Part shown: piece by piece, positions 21,670-33,400 of the stretch
How the letters are laid out: each line of letters starts with the position of its first letter
Numbering within the stretch: position 1 is the stretch's first letter
DNA from: Pegoplata infirma
Lineage: Eukaryota > Arthropoda > Insecta > Diptera > Anthomyiidae
Direction: 5' to 3'
Length of the DNA stretch: 64,000 nt
Assembly: GCA_963921195.1 (NCBI GenBank)
Contig: OY992540.1
Location: 188,775,576 to 188,839,575 of the forward strand
Translations under genes and position numbers: made by a program
The notes under the pieces: model-generated
Databases searched by the model: none
What the model saw: only the letters and a program-made list of their open reading frames with translations
What the model was told of the DNA's origin: nothing

Positions 21670-22300
21670 CAAAGGTTATAACTTCGAATAATCGTTTAAA
21701 TCCAAATATTTACAAATAAGAATGTTAATTTTGGCTAAAAATTAAAAAATAAATTGCCAGGGGAGTTTTAGGGGTTGTTTCGGCGGTAGACGGGGCACAT
21801 TTCCCCACGTTAAAAATTTGCGATTATAAATACATTTTTATCAATATTTTAATTACCTTTTATATACACGCCCACAAATGGGGCGGTCAAAATAAATTAC
21901 ATTTTTTTATCCCCTGGGTCAAGTGCAGGACTTTAAACTTCTGACACAAAAATGTGCAAAACAAACTGTAAAAATGGCGTTTTTCAAAGTTTGGTTTAGT
22001 TCTTCAAAGGGAAGCTTTTTTCCACCTGATACAATCTTGTCCATTTTCGGACTTAACCAGCCTATGATCACAACTTGTGATATGATTTTGATATGGAATA
22101 AAAGGTATTTTCGAGTTCTATCTAAATTTTTGTAAAAAAAAAAAATGCCAGAACAAGCTTAATTTATTCAATAAAATATCAAAAACGTACATTTAACAAA
22201 GCAGTACAAAAACGAAGTGTTATTTCAAAATGATTAATATAGCATTAGATAGGTCATGAGAATGCATTTCTTTTGTTACAAAATATGTCTTTACTTAATG
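21670..22300. other. TRMU downstream intergenic region
   Basis: Contains a likely AATAAA-rich 3' end region (for example AAAAAATAAATT near 21745). After about 21760 there is GC-richer sequence with GGGGCACATTTCCCC and GGGGCGGTC that looks like decayed repeat. No gene is seen. Confidence 0.4.
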
Positions 22301-22308
22301 TTTATTAC

Positions 22309-23773
22309 TAGGGATGAGATTTCCATGCAAATGCATGTTTTTTGTCTATAGTTTTAAAACGATATTTGACCAATTATCTTTCCGAATCAAGAAATTTGCA
22401 TTAAAATGGCATCGATTTGTGTTTGCATATTTTTTGCATATTTTGGTGAAAATGCATATTTTTGCATATTTTGGTTTTAGATGGATATTTTGTGCATATT
22501 TCCAACTTTTAAGTGCATAGTTTTGCATATTTTAGGATAAATTATCAAAAACAGAAATTGAAATTTATTTGTTTCAAAAACTATTTTAAATTTTAAAAAT
22601 TTATTTTGAAAGTAATAAAAATTATTTTTTTTTCTTTTTATTTTTTTTATATATCGTCGAACTATATTCAATAAATGCCAACTCGAAAAAGCTTACTTTT
22701 CAGGAGAGCTAAAAAACTAGTTATTTCGCATATTATTGTAAAAATAAACAATGTACCTTCCATAAGATGGTTTAAATATTCTAAATAATTTTTACCTATG
22801 CCAAAAATTTCATATTTTGAACTGGTTTGCGTATTTTTTTGAGATGGCATTTATTACTATATCAAAAAACAAATATTTTTTTAGAGTTGGCATATTTTGT
22901 CGGAAACTAAAAATAAATTTTTTTTTGAAAAATTTTTATAATTTTTTTTTTTTTTTTGGATTTTGTTTTCCTTAGTGCGGTAATTGCAAAAACTAAAAAA
23001 AATTAAAAATCTTTGCATATTTTTAAAAGTTACTAGCTCCGAAAGCCTTTAAATCTCAGGGTGGTCAACTTTGGCACTCTGTAACTCACGCTTTATTGTA
23101 GAAGGCTCACTCCAAACTAGCTATTTTGAAAGCTTATATCATTGACTTTATTTGCCCCACTCATAATGTTTCAATCTGATAAATAGTTTGAAAGTTACAT
23201 ATATATAAGCAATTTTTTTTTTTGCAAACACTATTTACCGATATTTTCAAAATGGCAATATCTCGAAAACTAGGCATTAGATATCAAAACTTTTACCAGA
23301 TTCGTGTTCAGAAAGGCAAATGCAATAAGATATGTGGTCTAATTTTTTTTAAAAAAATTTTGAAAAATTTTTGGAAATTTACAATGGGAGTTGGCATTTA
23401 TTTTCACCAAAAAAATATGTACTTTGAGTTAGCAGAATAACAAAAATGGATGTAAAACTACAAAAAATTATTTTTTTGCTCTGAAATTTTTACCACAGAT
23501 GGGTATTGCATAGGGGAGCTATTTTCCATCGGAAACTCATTTCGGTCAAATTTGAGTTGGCATATTTTGAATATAGGTTCACGATATATTCTTAATTTCT
23601 AAAAAAATCTTGCTTATATAAAGTTTTAAATGTTACTATTTAACACGGCTTTTTTTTTTGCTTTTTAATAAGTTTTTCCTATGAAAAGTGCATATTTTTA
23701 GCTTTTTTAGTGCGTATTTTGGATTTTTTAGCGCATATTTTCGATTTTTTAGTGCATGAAAATCTCATCCCTA
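22309..23773. mobile_element. hAT-type non-autonomous element, 1.47 kb, TSD TTTATTAC
   Basis: Ends TAGGGATGAGATTT and AATCTCATCCCTA; exact TTTATTAC duplications at 22301-22308 and 23774-23781. Subterminal arrays of TGCATATTTT (22325-22540) and (T)GCATATTTT/TTAGTGCATA (23690-23760). The interior is AT-rich with short spurious ORFs only. Lies between TRMU and CDC45. Confidence 0.9.
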
Positions 23774-23781
23774 TTTATTAC

Positions 23782-24278
23782 TATGCACAAAAAGTCATTG
23801 AATGGAAAAGGGGCAGGAATATTTTTTCAGAAAAGAAAAAGCCATCAAATAAAATGTTCACGAAGAAGGGAGTGTTTTATAAAGAATGCTTAATTTATTG
23901 AGTACAAATATTGATTGTTGTATTTTTGAGTATATGTTAATTTTTTTTAATAAAACAAATATTTTAAAAAACATGTTAAGCTAAAATAGAGTTAAGATTC
24001 GATTCATTATAATGTAGGAAATATATATTTTTTTGTTTACATAAAATTGTATTTACCCAGTTTGACTACATAAATAAACTCATTTTTTGTGATGAAATAA
24101 TGATAAATATTGTTTATTTTATTTTGTTTGTAAATATGTAATTTTATGATATAATGTATTCTGTTTTTAAATAACAATTGAAGAAAAAAATGTAAAAGTG
24201 TATTTTTGTTTAAATTTGACAATTTTGATAAGTCCACATTACAAATTAAAAGTCATTTAAGCCTAAAACATTTAAGGG
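23782..24278. other. AT-rich gene-free stretch
   Basis: No ORF of note, no repeat boundary and no RNA gene that I can support. Confidence 0.45.
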
Positions 24279-25765
24279 TCGAACCAAAATCAAATTGCGT
24301 CGCGTAAGACGTAAAAAAACAAACACATTTATCCCAGTAAAAACTTGGTAATAAGTCCCCATTACCGCCTGCATTCTATGTAATGAGGGCTCGTTACCTG
24401 CTCGATTACTTCTTGTTAACAAATAATGAGTTACCGATAACCTAATACAAACCCGGTTACATCTTGTCAATAAATAATGAGTTACCGATAACCTGATACA
24501 GAACAGGTTACTGGTAAATACGATTTAAAATATCTGATAAGTTGTCTAAATAATTTTTTTTAATGAAATTAAAAAAATGCTAAAGAAAATTTAGAAAGAA
24601 CTTGCATATTTAGCTTAAAAAAGATTAACATTTATCTACTTTTTCTAATAAAACTCTGTTAACAGAAATTTAAATTCAGGAATTCTGATTAAAATTGGGA
24701 CAAGTCAAAAAAAAGTTTAGAAAACCAAATTGATATTCAGAAAACTGGATCTAGCTGACACTTGATCGTGATTAATGAGCCTTAATTAGTCTTTACATAA
24801 CTTCTATTGAAGTTTTCTGGATGTTAATTGGCTTTTTCTAAAATGTTATTGTTTTTTCTAGAAATTTTGTGGTGTTCTCCAAATTTTAATTTAACTTTTT
24901 TTGCCTGTTGTTTAAAGTATGTTAAAGCCGGTAAAAAGGTAAAAACCCATCACAGATAGTATTTCCCTTAAAACCTAACTCACTCTTATATAGACTTAAG
25001 ATGGTGTTTAATGCTGTTTCCATTGCTGAGCAGCAGTCGCTTCTGTATATTTGTTATTGATAATGTCCTAAGTAGCCAAATGTCCCTTTCTGAGGTTCCA
25101 AGATATATTTTCGGTCATGTAATATTTGAATTTTACAATCAAACATTTGGAGGGAAGGATATCAACGTAAACATTGGTTCCGTTGGCACATTGGATCTTT
25201 TCCATTTCCACATTTGCCCGCTTGGTTGTTCTTGAAATAAACGCGTTCAACATGAACTTGTTCAATTTCATATTGGCGGAAGTTGCCCCAAGTTAAAAAT
25301 TTATTAAAAGAATCAAAAGCTGTTATGTAGCATTTTTGTAAGGAGTGGAAAAAGAGTTATTTTTGAGCAACTGTTAGCTACTTATTTTTGGGACTAATGT
25401 ATGCTCTTATTTGGTAGCATTTTTGTAAGTAGTGGGTAACGAGTTATTTTTGGGCTACTAGTAGCTTATTATTTGTGGTACTAATGTATGTAGTTTTTCA
25501 GTAGCATTCTCGTAAGCGAGTGGGTATGCGGTCATTACTCCAATGACATCGCCATGTTAAAATAATGAGTGTTTCACTAACATAGTAACTAGCTACCACC
25601 ATTTATTTAAAGGCGAAAACCTCATTACTTGGTAATAGAAGTTTTTACTGGGTAATTTGAAATTTTTACGTCTGTTTGATTTAGGTACCTCACATTAAAA
25701 TTGTATACACGAAAAATTTATTAGGCGTTAAGTCTTACGCGACGTAATTTGATTCTGGTTCGACA
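24279..25765. mobile_element. Outer inverted-repeat element, GTCGAACCAAAATCAAATT ends
   Basis: GTCGAACCAAAATCAAATTG followed by CGTCGCGTAAGAC at the left is inverted at 25727-25765 with a few mismatches. It encloses the CCCAGTAAAAACTTGG element, so it is the older host element. TSD not resolved. Confidence 0.65.
24333..25652. mobile_element. TIR element CCCAGTAAAAACTTGGTAAT, 1.32 kb, nested
   Basis: CCCAGTAAAAACTTGGTAAT at the left and ATTACTTGGTAATAGAAG...TTTTTACTGGG at the right. Near the ends are repeats of AATGAGTTACCGATAACCT (left) and GTAGCATTTTTGTAAG (right). No transposase ORF. Confidence 0.65.
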
Positions 25766-26028
25766 TAAAGAAACAATAAATCAAATGTTGAAATTTAAAT
25801 CACGGAGTATATAATTTCAGCCAGATAACAATTATGAATTTCTAATAAAAAGGTCCCTTAAGTAGTACAATCAAATATAAACTAAAAGTTAATATTATAA
25901 AGGATTTTCAAAACTTATCAAAAGCTCTTTTAAGAAATTCCAAATCCTATTTTTTTCTATATTAAATTTTAAATTGGAATATAAACCTAAATAATATAAC
26001 TAATATCTAAAAAAACTAATGTATAAAA
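25766..26028. other. CDC45 downstream region / probable 3' UTR
   Basis: AT-rich sequence directly downstream of the CDC45 stop on the minus strand. No unambiguous polyadenylation signal was fixed. No other feature. Confidence 0.4.
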
Positions 26029-27420
26029 TTACGTCAGCAGTACGGTCAACGCATCTAAAAATCGAGTCAAATCATTTTGACGTATTTGTATAAGAGAACT
26101 ATCAAAATGATCCTGTAAAGTAGCAGCATTACACTTTTGAGCAGCCTGTTCAAATGCTTTACCAAAGAAATTCTTCGGCGAATCTTCACGTACTGGAGGT
26201 ATGCCAACTAAAAGACAAAGACCCCTTTCAGCATCAATGGGACAACTTGCTATCATAGGCAAGTCTGGAGCTTGGCGACTGCGTGAAACGGCCACATGAC
26301 CATTTAATATAAATTTTGCCAACATTGTTAAACCGTAGGGATAAGAAAAGAAGGTATTTTCTTCATTGAGAATATAATAGAAGAATGATCCGGTTGAGTG
26401 AACTTGATGAGCTTCTAAACTACTTTGTACTTGTTTGAAAATAGCATGATGTAAAAGTTTTGCTCCATCAATGCCAGCATTTAAAATGTCCTTATGATTA
26501 CGTCCCAAACCATCTAAAGCCTCCAAAAAACAATCTTCTGGTGTTTTATCTTTTTTTATTGATTCCAATATAGCCAACATGGAGTGGACATAATCAGCAG
26601 CAGAATAACGATTGCGATAACCATATTGCAATGTAAATGAACCGTAAATAACATCTGGTATACTATATTTTTCTGCACATCTCTCTACCATCGAAAAGAA
26701 TTCATGGCGCAACACCAAGTCCATAGATGTATATGTCTGACGGGCGTGTATTAATGGTAAACCCATCTCTACCAGCAATTCATGTAGTTTCTTTTCGCCC
26801 CTTAAAGTCCACAACTTCAATTTGCAAGCTACATACATTGAAAAACGCATTGATTCCAAAACACTCCAGTGGCGATATAAAACCAAATGCAAATCGTTTT
26901 CAAAATTAATCTTTGAAGCACTTAAATTGCTCTGATCGTTAGTTTTGTTAGTCAGGCGGGAGACATGTGATTGTATATTATCAATTTCTAATGTGTAAGC
27001 ACTACTTTCTATTTTGCCTAAAATCAGTTGCTCTGTTATGCCCACAATAGCCCACCACAAGAGGTCCATGTTGTCCTTGGATAATTTCCAGGCCAACTCA
27101 AATATGGCTAAAGCAGATGAACGACCATAAAAACTATATTGTGTGTATTCAAACATTATCCGATCACGTTCATTTTCCCAAGCACGTCTTTTACGTTGTT
27201 TAATTATACGTTGTTCGTGTTTTTCCATACGACTCAATTTTTTAGGACGTTCTGGACGGGAGTTACCATCTTCATTTTCAGCATCTGATTCACCAGCACC
27301 ACTATCATTAACTTCATCCTCATCGTCATCTTCGTCATCATCCTCCGAATCGGACTCACAAAAAATTGTTTCAAATGATGGTATATTTTCCTCAGATGCT
27401 GGATCACCTAATATGCAAAC
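26029..27420 (-). CDS. CDC45: CDC45 exon 2
   Basis: 1392 bp, 463 codons plus stop, after a TTTCAAG acceptor. It starts VCILGDPASEENIPSFETIF, then the acidic block, the basic stretch, and the large remaining body of the protein without another intron. Compared with many orthologues, having this body in a single exon suggests intron loss or an intron-poor fly arrangement. Confidence 0.95.
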   Translation of the reverse strand, partial: VCILGDPASEENIPSFETIFCESDSEDDDEDDDEDEVNDSGAGESDAENEDGNSRPERPKKLSRMEKHEQRIIKQRKRRAWENERDRIMFEYTQYSFYGRSSALAIFELAWKLSKDNMDLLWWAIVGITEQLILGKIESSAYTLEIDNIQSHVSRLTNKTNDQSNLSASKINFENDLHLVLYRHWSVLESMRFSMYVACKLKLWTLRGEKKLHELLVEMGLPLIHARQTYTSMDLVLRHEFFSMVERCAEKYSIPDVIYGSFTLQYGYRNRYSAADYVHSMLAILESIKKDKTPEDCFLEALDGLGRNHKDILNAGIDGAKLLHHAIFKQVQSSLEAHQVHSTGSFFYYILNEENTFFSYPYGLTMLAKFILNGHVAVSRSRQAPDLPMIASCPIDAERGLCLLVGIPPVREDSPKNFFGKAFEQAAQKCNAATLQDHFDSSLIQIRQNDLTRFLDALTVLLT

Positions 27421-30400
27421 CTTGAAATTAAATAAACATTTAAGTATTTTCAGAATTTAGGGAGATTTATATTAGTTTAAACAAGTAGAAAAATTAAATT
27501 CGACTTGGTCGAATCTATGAATACCCTAAACAATGCCCATGTTATCTGATAATAATTTTCTAACGTAGCAAAAAATTTCATTAAGTAAAACTTTTTTTAA
27601 CAAAAAAAAATTCGAGTGGAACATTTTGCACACGAACACTTTAAATGCTTGCCATTTTTTTGTTAACAGATTTCCTAAAATATTATATGTGGACAATGTG
27701 CTAGTAGAGCCCTAAAAATAACCTTCTTAGTGGGAGTGATTATCTCTTAACCCATTTCGATCCTCTGTTCGATTTTTCGAACAGTAAAGAACACCTTTTT
27801 CAAAAAAATATTTATGTATGAAAGAGGTTAAATTTCGGGTAAATATGGTTACGAATGTTAAGTCTCATCTTTTTGCAATTAAAAAAAATATCCCCCCTTG
27901 ACCACCGCAATTTATATGTCCATGAAATGCAATGCAAATCAGCACATAAATTCTTTCAAGCAAAAACGAAAATTTATCATTTTTTGATTTTCGGCTTTTA
28001 ATTTAATTGATTAATTTAAAATTTTTTTAGATTTGATTTATTATTAAATTCCACTTATTTGAATTATTTTCAAAATATTTATTTTGAAAATAATGAAAAA
28101 AATTAATAAATAGCAAATAAATCCAAATATCAAAATTGCATAAAAAGTTGAATTGCAGGCTTTTTTGACAAAACGGCACATTGAAAATTTTTTTGACAAG
28201 ATTTTTGAGATTATTTGGTGCGAATTACCTTAAAAAAGTACCTTTTTCCAAAAAAGAAAAATAAAATTGAATCTTGGTCCAAAATGGGTTAAAATATCCG
28301 AGATAGAGCCATTTAAAAAAAAATCAAAGATTGACCGATCCGGCTCCAGTTTTTTGCCAATAGCACGTTCGCATTTATTCCGATTTATTTCAGAATTATT
28401 TCATTTAAAAACTAGATAAATTTCTGATTTTTTCAAGACAAAAAACTAAGCGATATCTTGTTTGAGTCAGAAGTTACACCATTTTAAAGTAAAAAAAATA
28501 AATATTACAATTTTTTTGCGTAAAAAGTACCAACATTCATTTGACTGTTGATTATTTTTACTTTTTTGAAAGGTAACATCACATAGGTGAGTTTAAGCAA
28601 AAATGGAGACCGAGGTTTAAATATTGCCCCGCCAGCCTCATTCAAATTTGATAAATTTTTGGCCTAAAAATCGACTTTAACCCACTGTGAAAAAAACGCA
28701 TGACCCGATGAGCGTTTTAAGGCAGGTGTAGATTGTCTATCATGTAAGTAGTTTACACAATGCGGGAATTTTTAACAACGCCTTTATTGTGGGCGTGGTA
28801 GCAAAATTTACAAAAAAATTTAAAAAAAATATGACGTTGTGCCTAAAACAAAAATTTTGTTGCATTTCGGTATATTTTTTTTTGTTAAAATTTCGGTAGA
28901 TATTTTTCAAAAATATAACTTGTATGGAAGCTATCTTGGGGTAGGTTAGTTCTAGAAAAATGTTGGGGGCAAAAATTTATAGAGGTCGGTCTTAAATTTT
29001 GTCCTTAGGCCACCATTGAAGCGGTAGGTGCTGTTTTAATAAAACAAGTTTATAAAAAATAAAAAAAATTGTGACAGGACATAAACCCCACGGACATTAC
29101 CCCCATAATGGAAACTATGACCGTTTCCAAAACGGTCACAATACCAATAGGGACTATGTCCGTTCCCTGTTGGGAATACGACCGAACTTTTTTCGGTCAT
29201 TACACCCATTCCAAAGTAATTTTGGTCATAATCCCTGTTTTCTGCAGAGAGGGTGGGTTTAGCGAAGCAGCTAAATTAATTTATGGAGTTTGTAAACCCG
29301 ACCGAAGTCCGGCTACGCAGAAAAACTTTTAAGAAATAAAAAAAAAAATTGGTGGGATTATGACCAACTAGCATAGTGGACATAATCCCTGTAATAGGTA
29401 TTATGACCATTTGTTACGTGGTCATTATCTTCATAAATCTGGGAATTATGTCCGTTTTTTATTGGGATGCTAGGCATGTTTTGAGAAAATGTTGGTGTTT
29501 AAAAAATATTGGGAACAGTTGGACAATGTGAGCTAATTTCTTAAAAATGTCAATTTGTGTCAGAGCCCCCTTTAAGGAATTCCCGCATGGAATAAACTAC
29601 TTACATGATAGAGCATCCACACCTGCCTTATAGGTTCATGGGGTCCTTCTTTTTTTACAGTGGGTTAAAGTCGATTTTCAGGCCAAAATGGGCCAATTTT
29701 AGATGGGGCTGGCAGACGGACGGACAGACGGACTAGATCGACTCAAAATCGATCATGATTATATATTCCTAATGGGTTCCTGGACCATTATTTCGATGTG
29801 TTACAAGCCGAGCACCAAGGCACAGACTCGACAGTAGAGTTTTAAAAAATGGGGAAAAACTAAGCGATTTTAGGATAAAACAGAACGGTTTTTAGTCCGT
29901 TTTACGCCAACATGGCAACACTTTCTACGACTTAGGAGTGAGTGAAACAACAAAAACCGATCTGGCATCTATTTTTCTTATGGCGCGTTATATCAGTTTT
30001 CTCTTTCTAACCTAATTCGTAGAATATTTTGAAAATATTAACCATATGGTTCAGAACTACTTGTTTGACACCTGTCACTTATGTCGAGTCTGTATTAGTC
30101 TGTGCCCAAGGGCTCGGTTAGTTAAATATATGAATTAAATAAAATGAAAAATCACCTGACTTTGCTAAGGAAAAAGGAAATGCTATAAGCGATATTCTTA
30201 ACTGGTACCCAGAAAATCACAAAGGACCTTTTCATGTGTTGGTAAAACCAGACAATCTTTTATCAAATAGTCAGAAGAATTCAGAGCTATTCCTGTACGA
30301 AAAAATTAGACATATTGTCGAAAACAAAAACTTTATCATTAAAAACGTTGGATACAATCTTTTCAGAATAACTTTTAGAACAGCAAAAGAAGCAAATGAT

Positions 30401-33400
30401 TTTTGCCTAAACAAAAATTTAAGAGATCTTGGTTTTGGCGTTTCTATTCCTGACCGATTTATACAAAAATACATGATCATCAGAAATGTTCCGGTATCTT
30501 TTACGTACAGCGATATTACAGCAGAAATTGAGGATTACAATGGTTTTGATGTTGTATCAGTATTTCGTTTCAATAGGAAAATCTCCGAGGACAATTATGA
30601 ACCCTCTCGCACAATTAAAATTGGCATTATGTCAGAAGAATTCCCTAAAGAAATAAAAATGTTTGGGACGTTGGTGGAGACTGAGGTATACATCCCCCCT
30701 CTACGCCAATGTAAAAACTGTGGCCGATTGGGGCATATTGCAAAACGGTGCAAGGGAAAGAAAAGATGCCTTGTTTGTGGTAAAGCCTTTATCTGTCCTG
30801 AAGAATGTAAAGACTCAAAATGTAAATTCTGTCTTGAAAATACCAGTTGTGCTGAACAATGTGCAAATCCAAAATGCATCAATTGTAATTCGTCAGACCA
30901 TACTGCTGCAAATGCAAAAGTTTGTCCGGTATGGAAAAAAGAAGCAGACATCAGAGAAATCATGACAATTTCTAACCTCTCAAGAAAGGAAGTGGTTAAA
31001 AAATACGGTTTAGAAAAAAACAATTTTAGTGCCGGAAACAATAACTATTTTGACCTACTTACTGATAGGGATTATGATATAAATTTCCCAGCAATAGATA
31101 AAAAACCAAAAAATCAGATGAGGAATACTCAGGATGAAATCAATCGAAGAATCACCAAAATAAAATACAATATGGTTGCTCAACCTAAACTCAATCCTAA
31201 ATTGCCTCAATTACAACCCATTACAATAAAACCTAGCCAACCTGTTTACAACTACTCCAGATATGAAAAAGTTCCTGAATTAGATCGTATTATGTCTGAA
31301 TTCACTAGACAATTGAAATCTGTTCTTATCTCATCCAATTGCAGGGATGGCCTCAACCTATTAGAAAATTTTCAAGCCTCTCTAAACATTTGTAGTCATG
31401 GACATGACAAACCAGAATCTGCGGAGATTCCCTGCAAAGTGTCAGATACTGTAAATTCTACATCTGGCTAATAATTAAAAAACAGCAAAATGCACTACTA
31501 ATTTAAAAAGAAAAAAATTAAAAAAAAAAGTTTAAACTAAAAATTTGGAAAAAAAAGAAAAACATTCATATATAAAAAAAAAAAAAATATCAAATACAAA
31601 AAAACAAAAAATAAATTAAAAAAAAATAATAAAAATAAAACTTAAGTATGGTAAGCATCATTCAATATAACGTTCAAAGTATTTTAATGAATCGCAACTA
31701 TCTAGAGTTATATTTAAACAATTACAATTGTGATTTTTGTATTTTGAGTGAAATCTGGGGTTATGATGAGACTCAGTCCTTTTCATTCCTGCATAACTAC
31801 AATATTACTGCTAAAAAGAGAAAAGATAATTACGGAGGCGTAGCCATTCTTGCTAAAAAAAATATTATTATGAACACAGTGCCCTTTGATACTACACTGG
31901 AAATATTAATTTGCGAAACGAAAAATTTATCTACTAATCTGACTCTAGTCTCTACCTATTTTCCTCACAATATCAAAACATCTGATCTCAAAAAAGAACT
32001 TCAAAAGCTTTTGAATTTCTGTGACACTAGAAACAACGTTATAATCTGTGGCGACTTCAACTCTCGTTGTAAAGAATATGGTGATCCCCTTGACTCGTGT
32101 CGTGGCAACGCAGTCAAGGCAATTTTTGATTCTTCCAATTTTAAAATTCTAAATGACAAATCCATAACTTTTAAAAAGTCTTTAACTGATCCGGCGTGTA
32201 TTGGATCTGTTCTTGACCTATCCTTCACAAACTCCTTCCTGAACTGCAATTGGAGAGTAAATCCTGTCATAATTGGTGGAAGTCACCATTTTCCAATACA
32301 CATTTCGATTGAAAACATCAGTCCTCAATGCGGTTACTTCCTGTCTAAGAAAAAACTTTTAAACTCTGTAAGTCATTGTATACTTCCTGACAACTTCGAG
32401 GAAATAGAGTCCACTTTCAAATCAACCATTTCCAGCTGCAAACATAAAATCAAAAGTTCCTCAAATCGCGTCCCCAAAGCTTGGTGGAATGATGAAATCA
32501 AAAAACTTCTACGTCTAAGAATGGCCGCACAAAAATCTTTTAACCTTATTAAAAGTGCCTCAAACGCAGAAACCCTACTAGAAGCCGAAAAATCGTTTAA
32601 AAAAGCTGTTACAAAGGCAAAAAAAAAATCATTTTCTGAGAGAATTGACAAGCTCAACAGTGCTCCTAACACCAAATCTTTTTATAAATTTTTACGAGGA
32701 TGCAAAAACTCAGGTTCAACTGTGCAAAGTAAATGGAACGAACAAAACAACTTACCTTTTCTCAACCACTTGAAAGATCAAGTTCAAAACAATTCAAATA
32801 CACATTGTAGTTACCCTGTTTTCAAAGCCTCTCAAAACTTCTCAATGGACGAATTACAAGCGGTGTTAAAAGCGAAATCTAAACCTTCGTCAGCCGGTAT
32901 TGATAACATTTCATACGAAATGATAAGGTCTCTTTCTGATAACTCAAAACATAACCTACTTTCGGCATTCAACACTTGTTGGCAAAATTGCGATATAAGA
33001 GATTCGTGGCGCTTAATCAAAATTGTACCAATTCCCAAAAAAGAAAAAGATCTGAATATATACACCAACTTTAGACCTATTTCCCTAATTCCTGTGTTTA
33101 TGAAAATCGCCAACTTAATGGTTAAAGAACGGCTGAGATCTTTTTTAACTTTAAACAACGTTCTGCCAAATCGCACTTTTGCTTATAGAAAGAATTTCTC
33201 GTCATCCACTTGCATTAATGAGCTACTCCACACTATACGCACGGCCAAAGAGAATGGAAATGTTGTCACCCTAATCTCTCTAGACATATCTAAAGCGTAT
33301 GACTGTGTTAATATTGACACCCTCAGTAAAATCATGATTGAATTAAACTGTCCATCGCATCTCACTACCTGGATTCTAAACTTTTTAAAGAAAAGAATTT

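Noticed and set aside
29071..29332. His/Asn/Gly-rich frames (GHKPHGHYPHNGN…)
   Set aside because: They are the translation of the GGGATTATGACC-type motif repeat, which appears inverted at 57.4 kb with a different frame.
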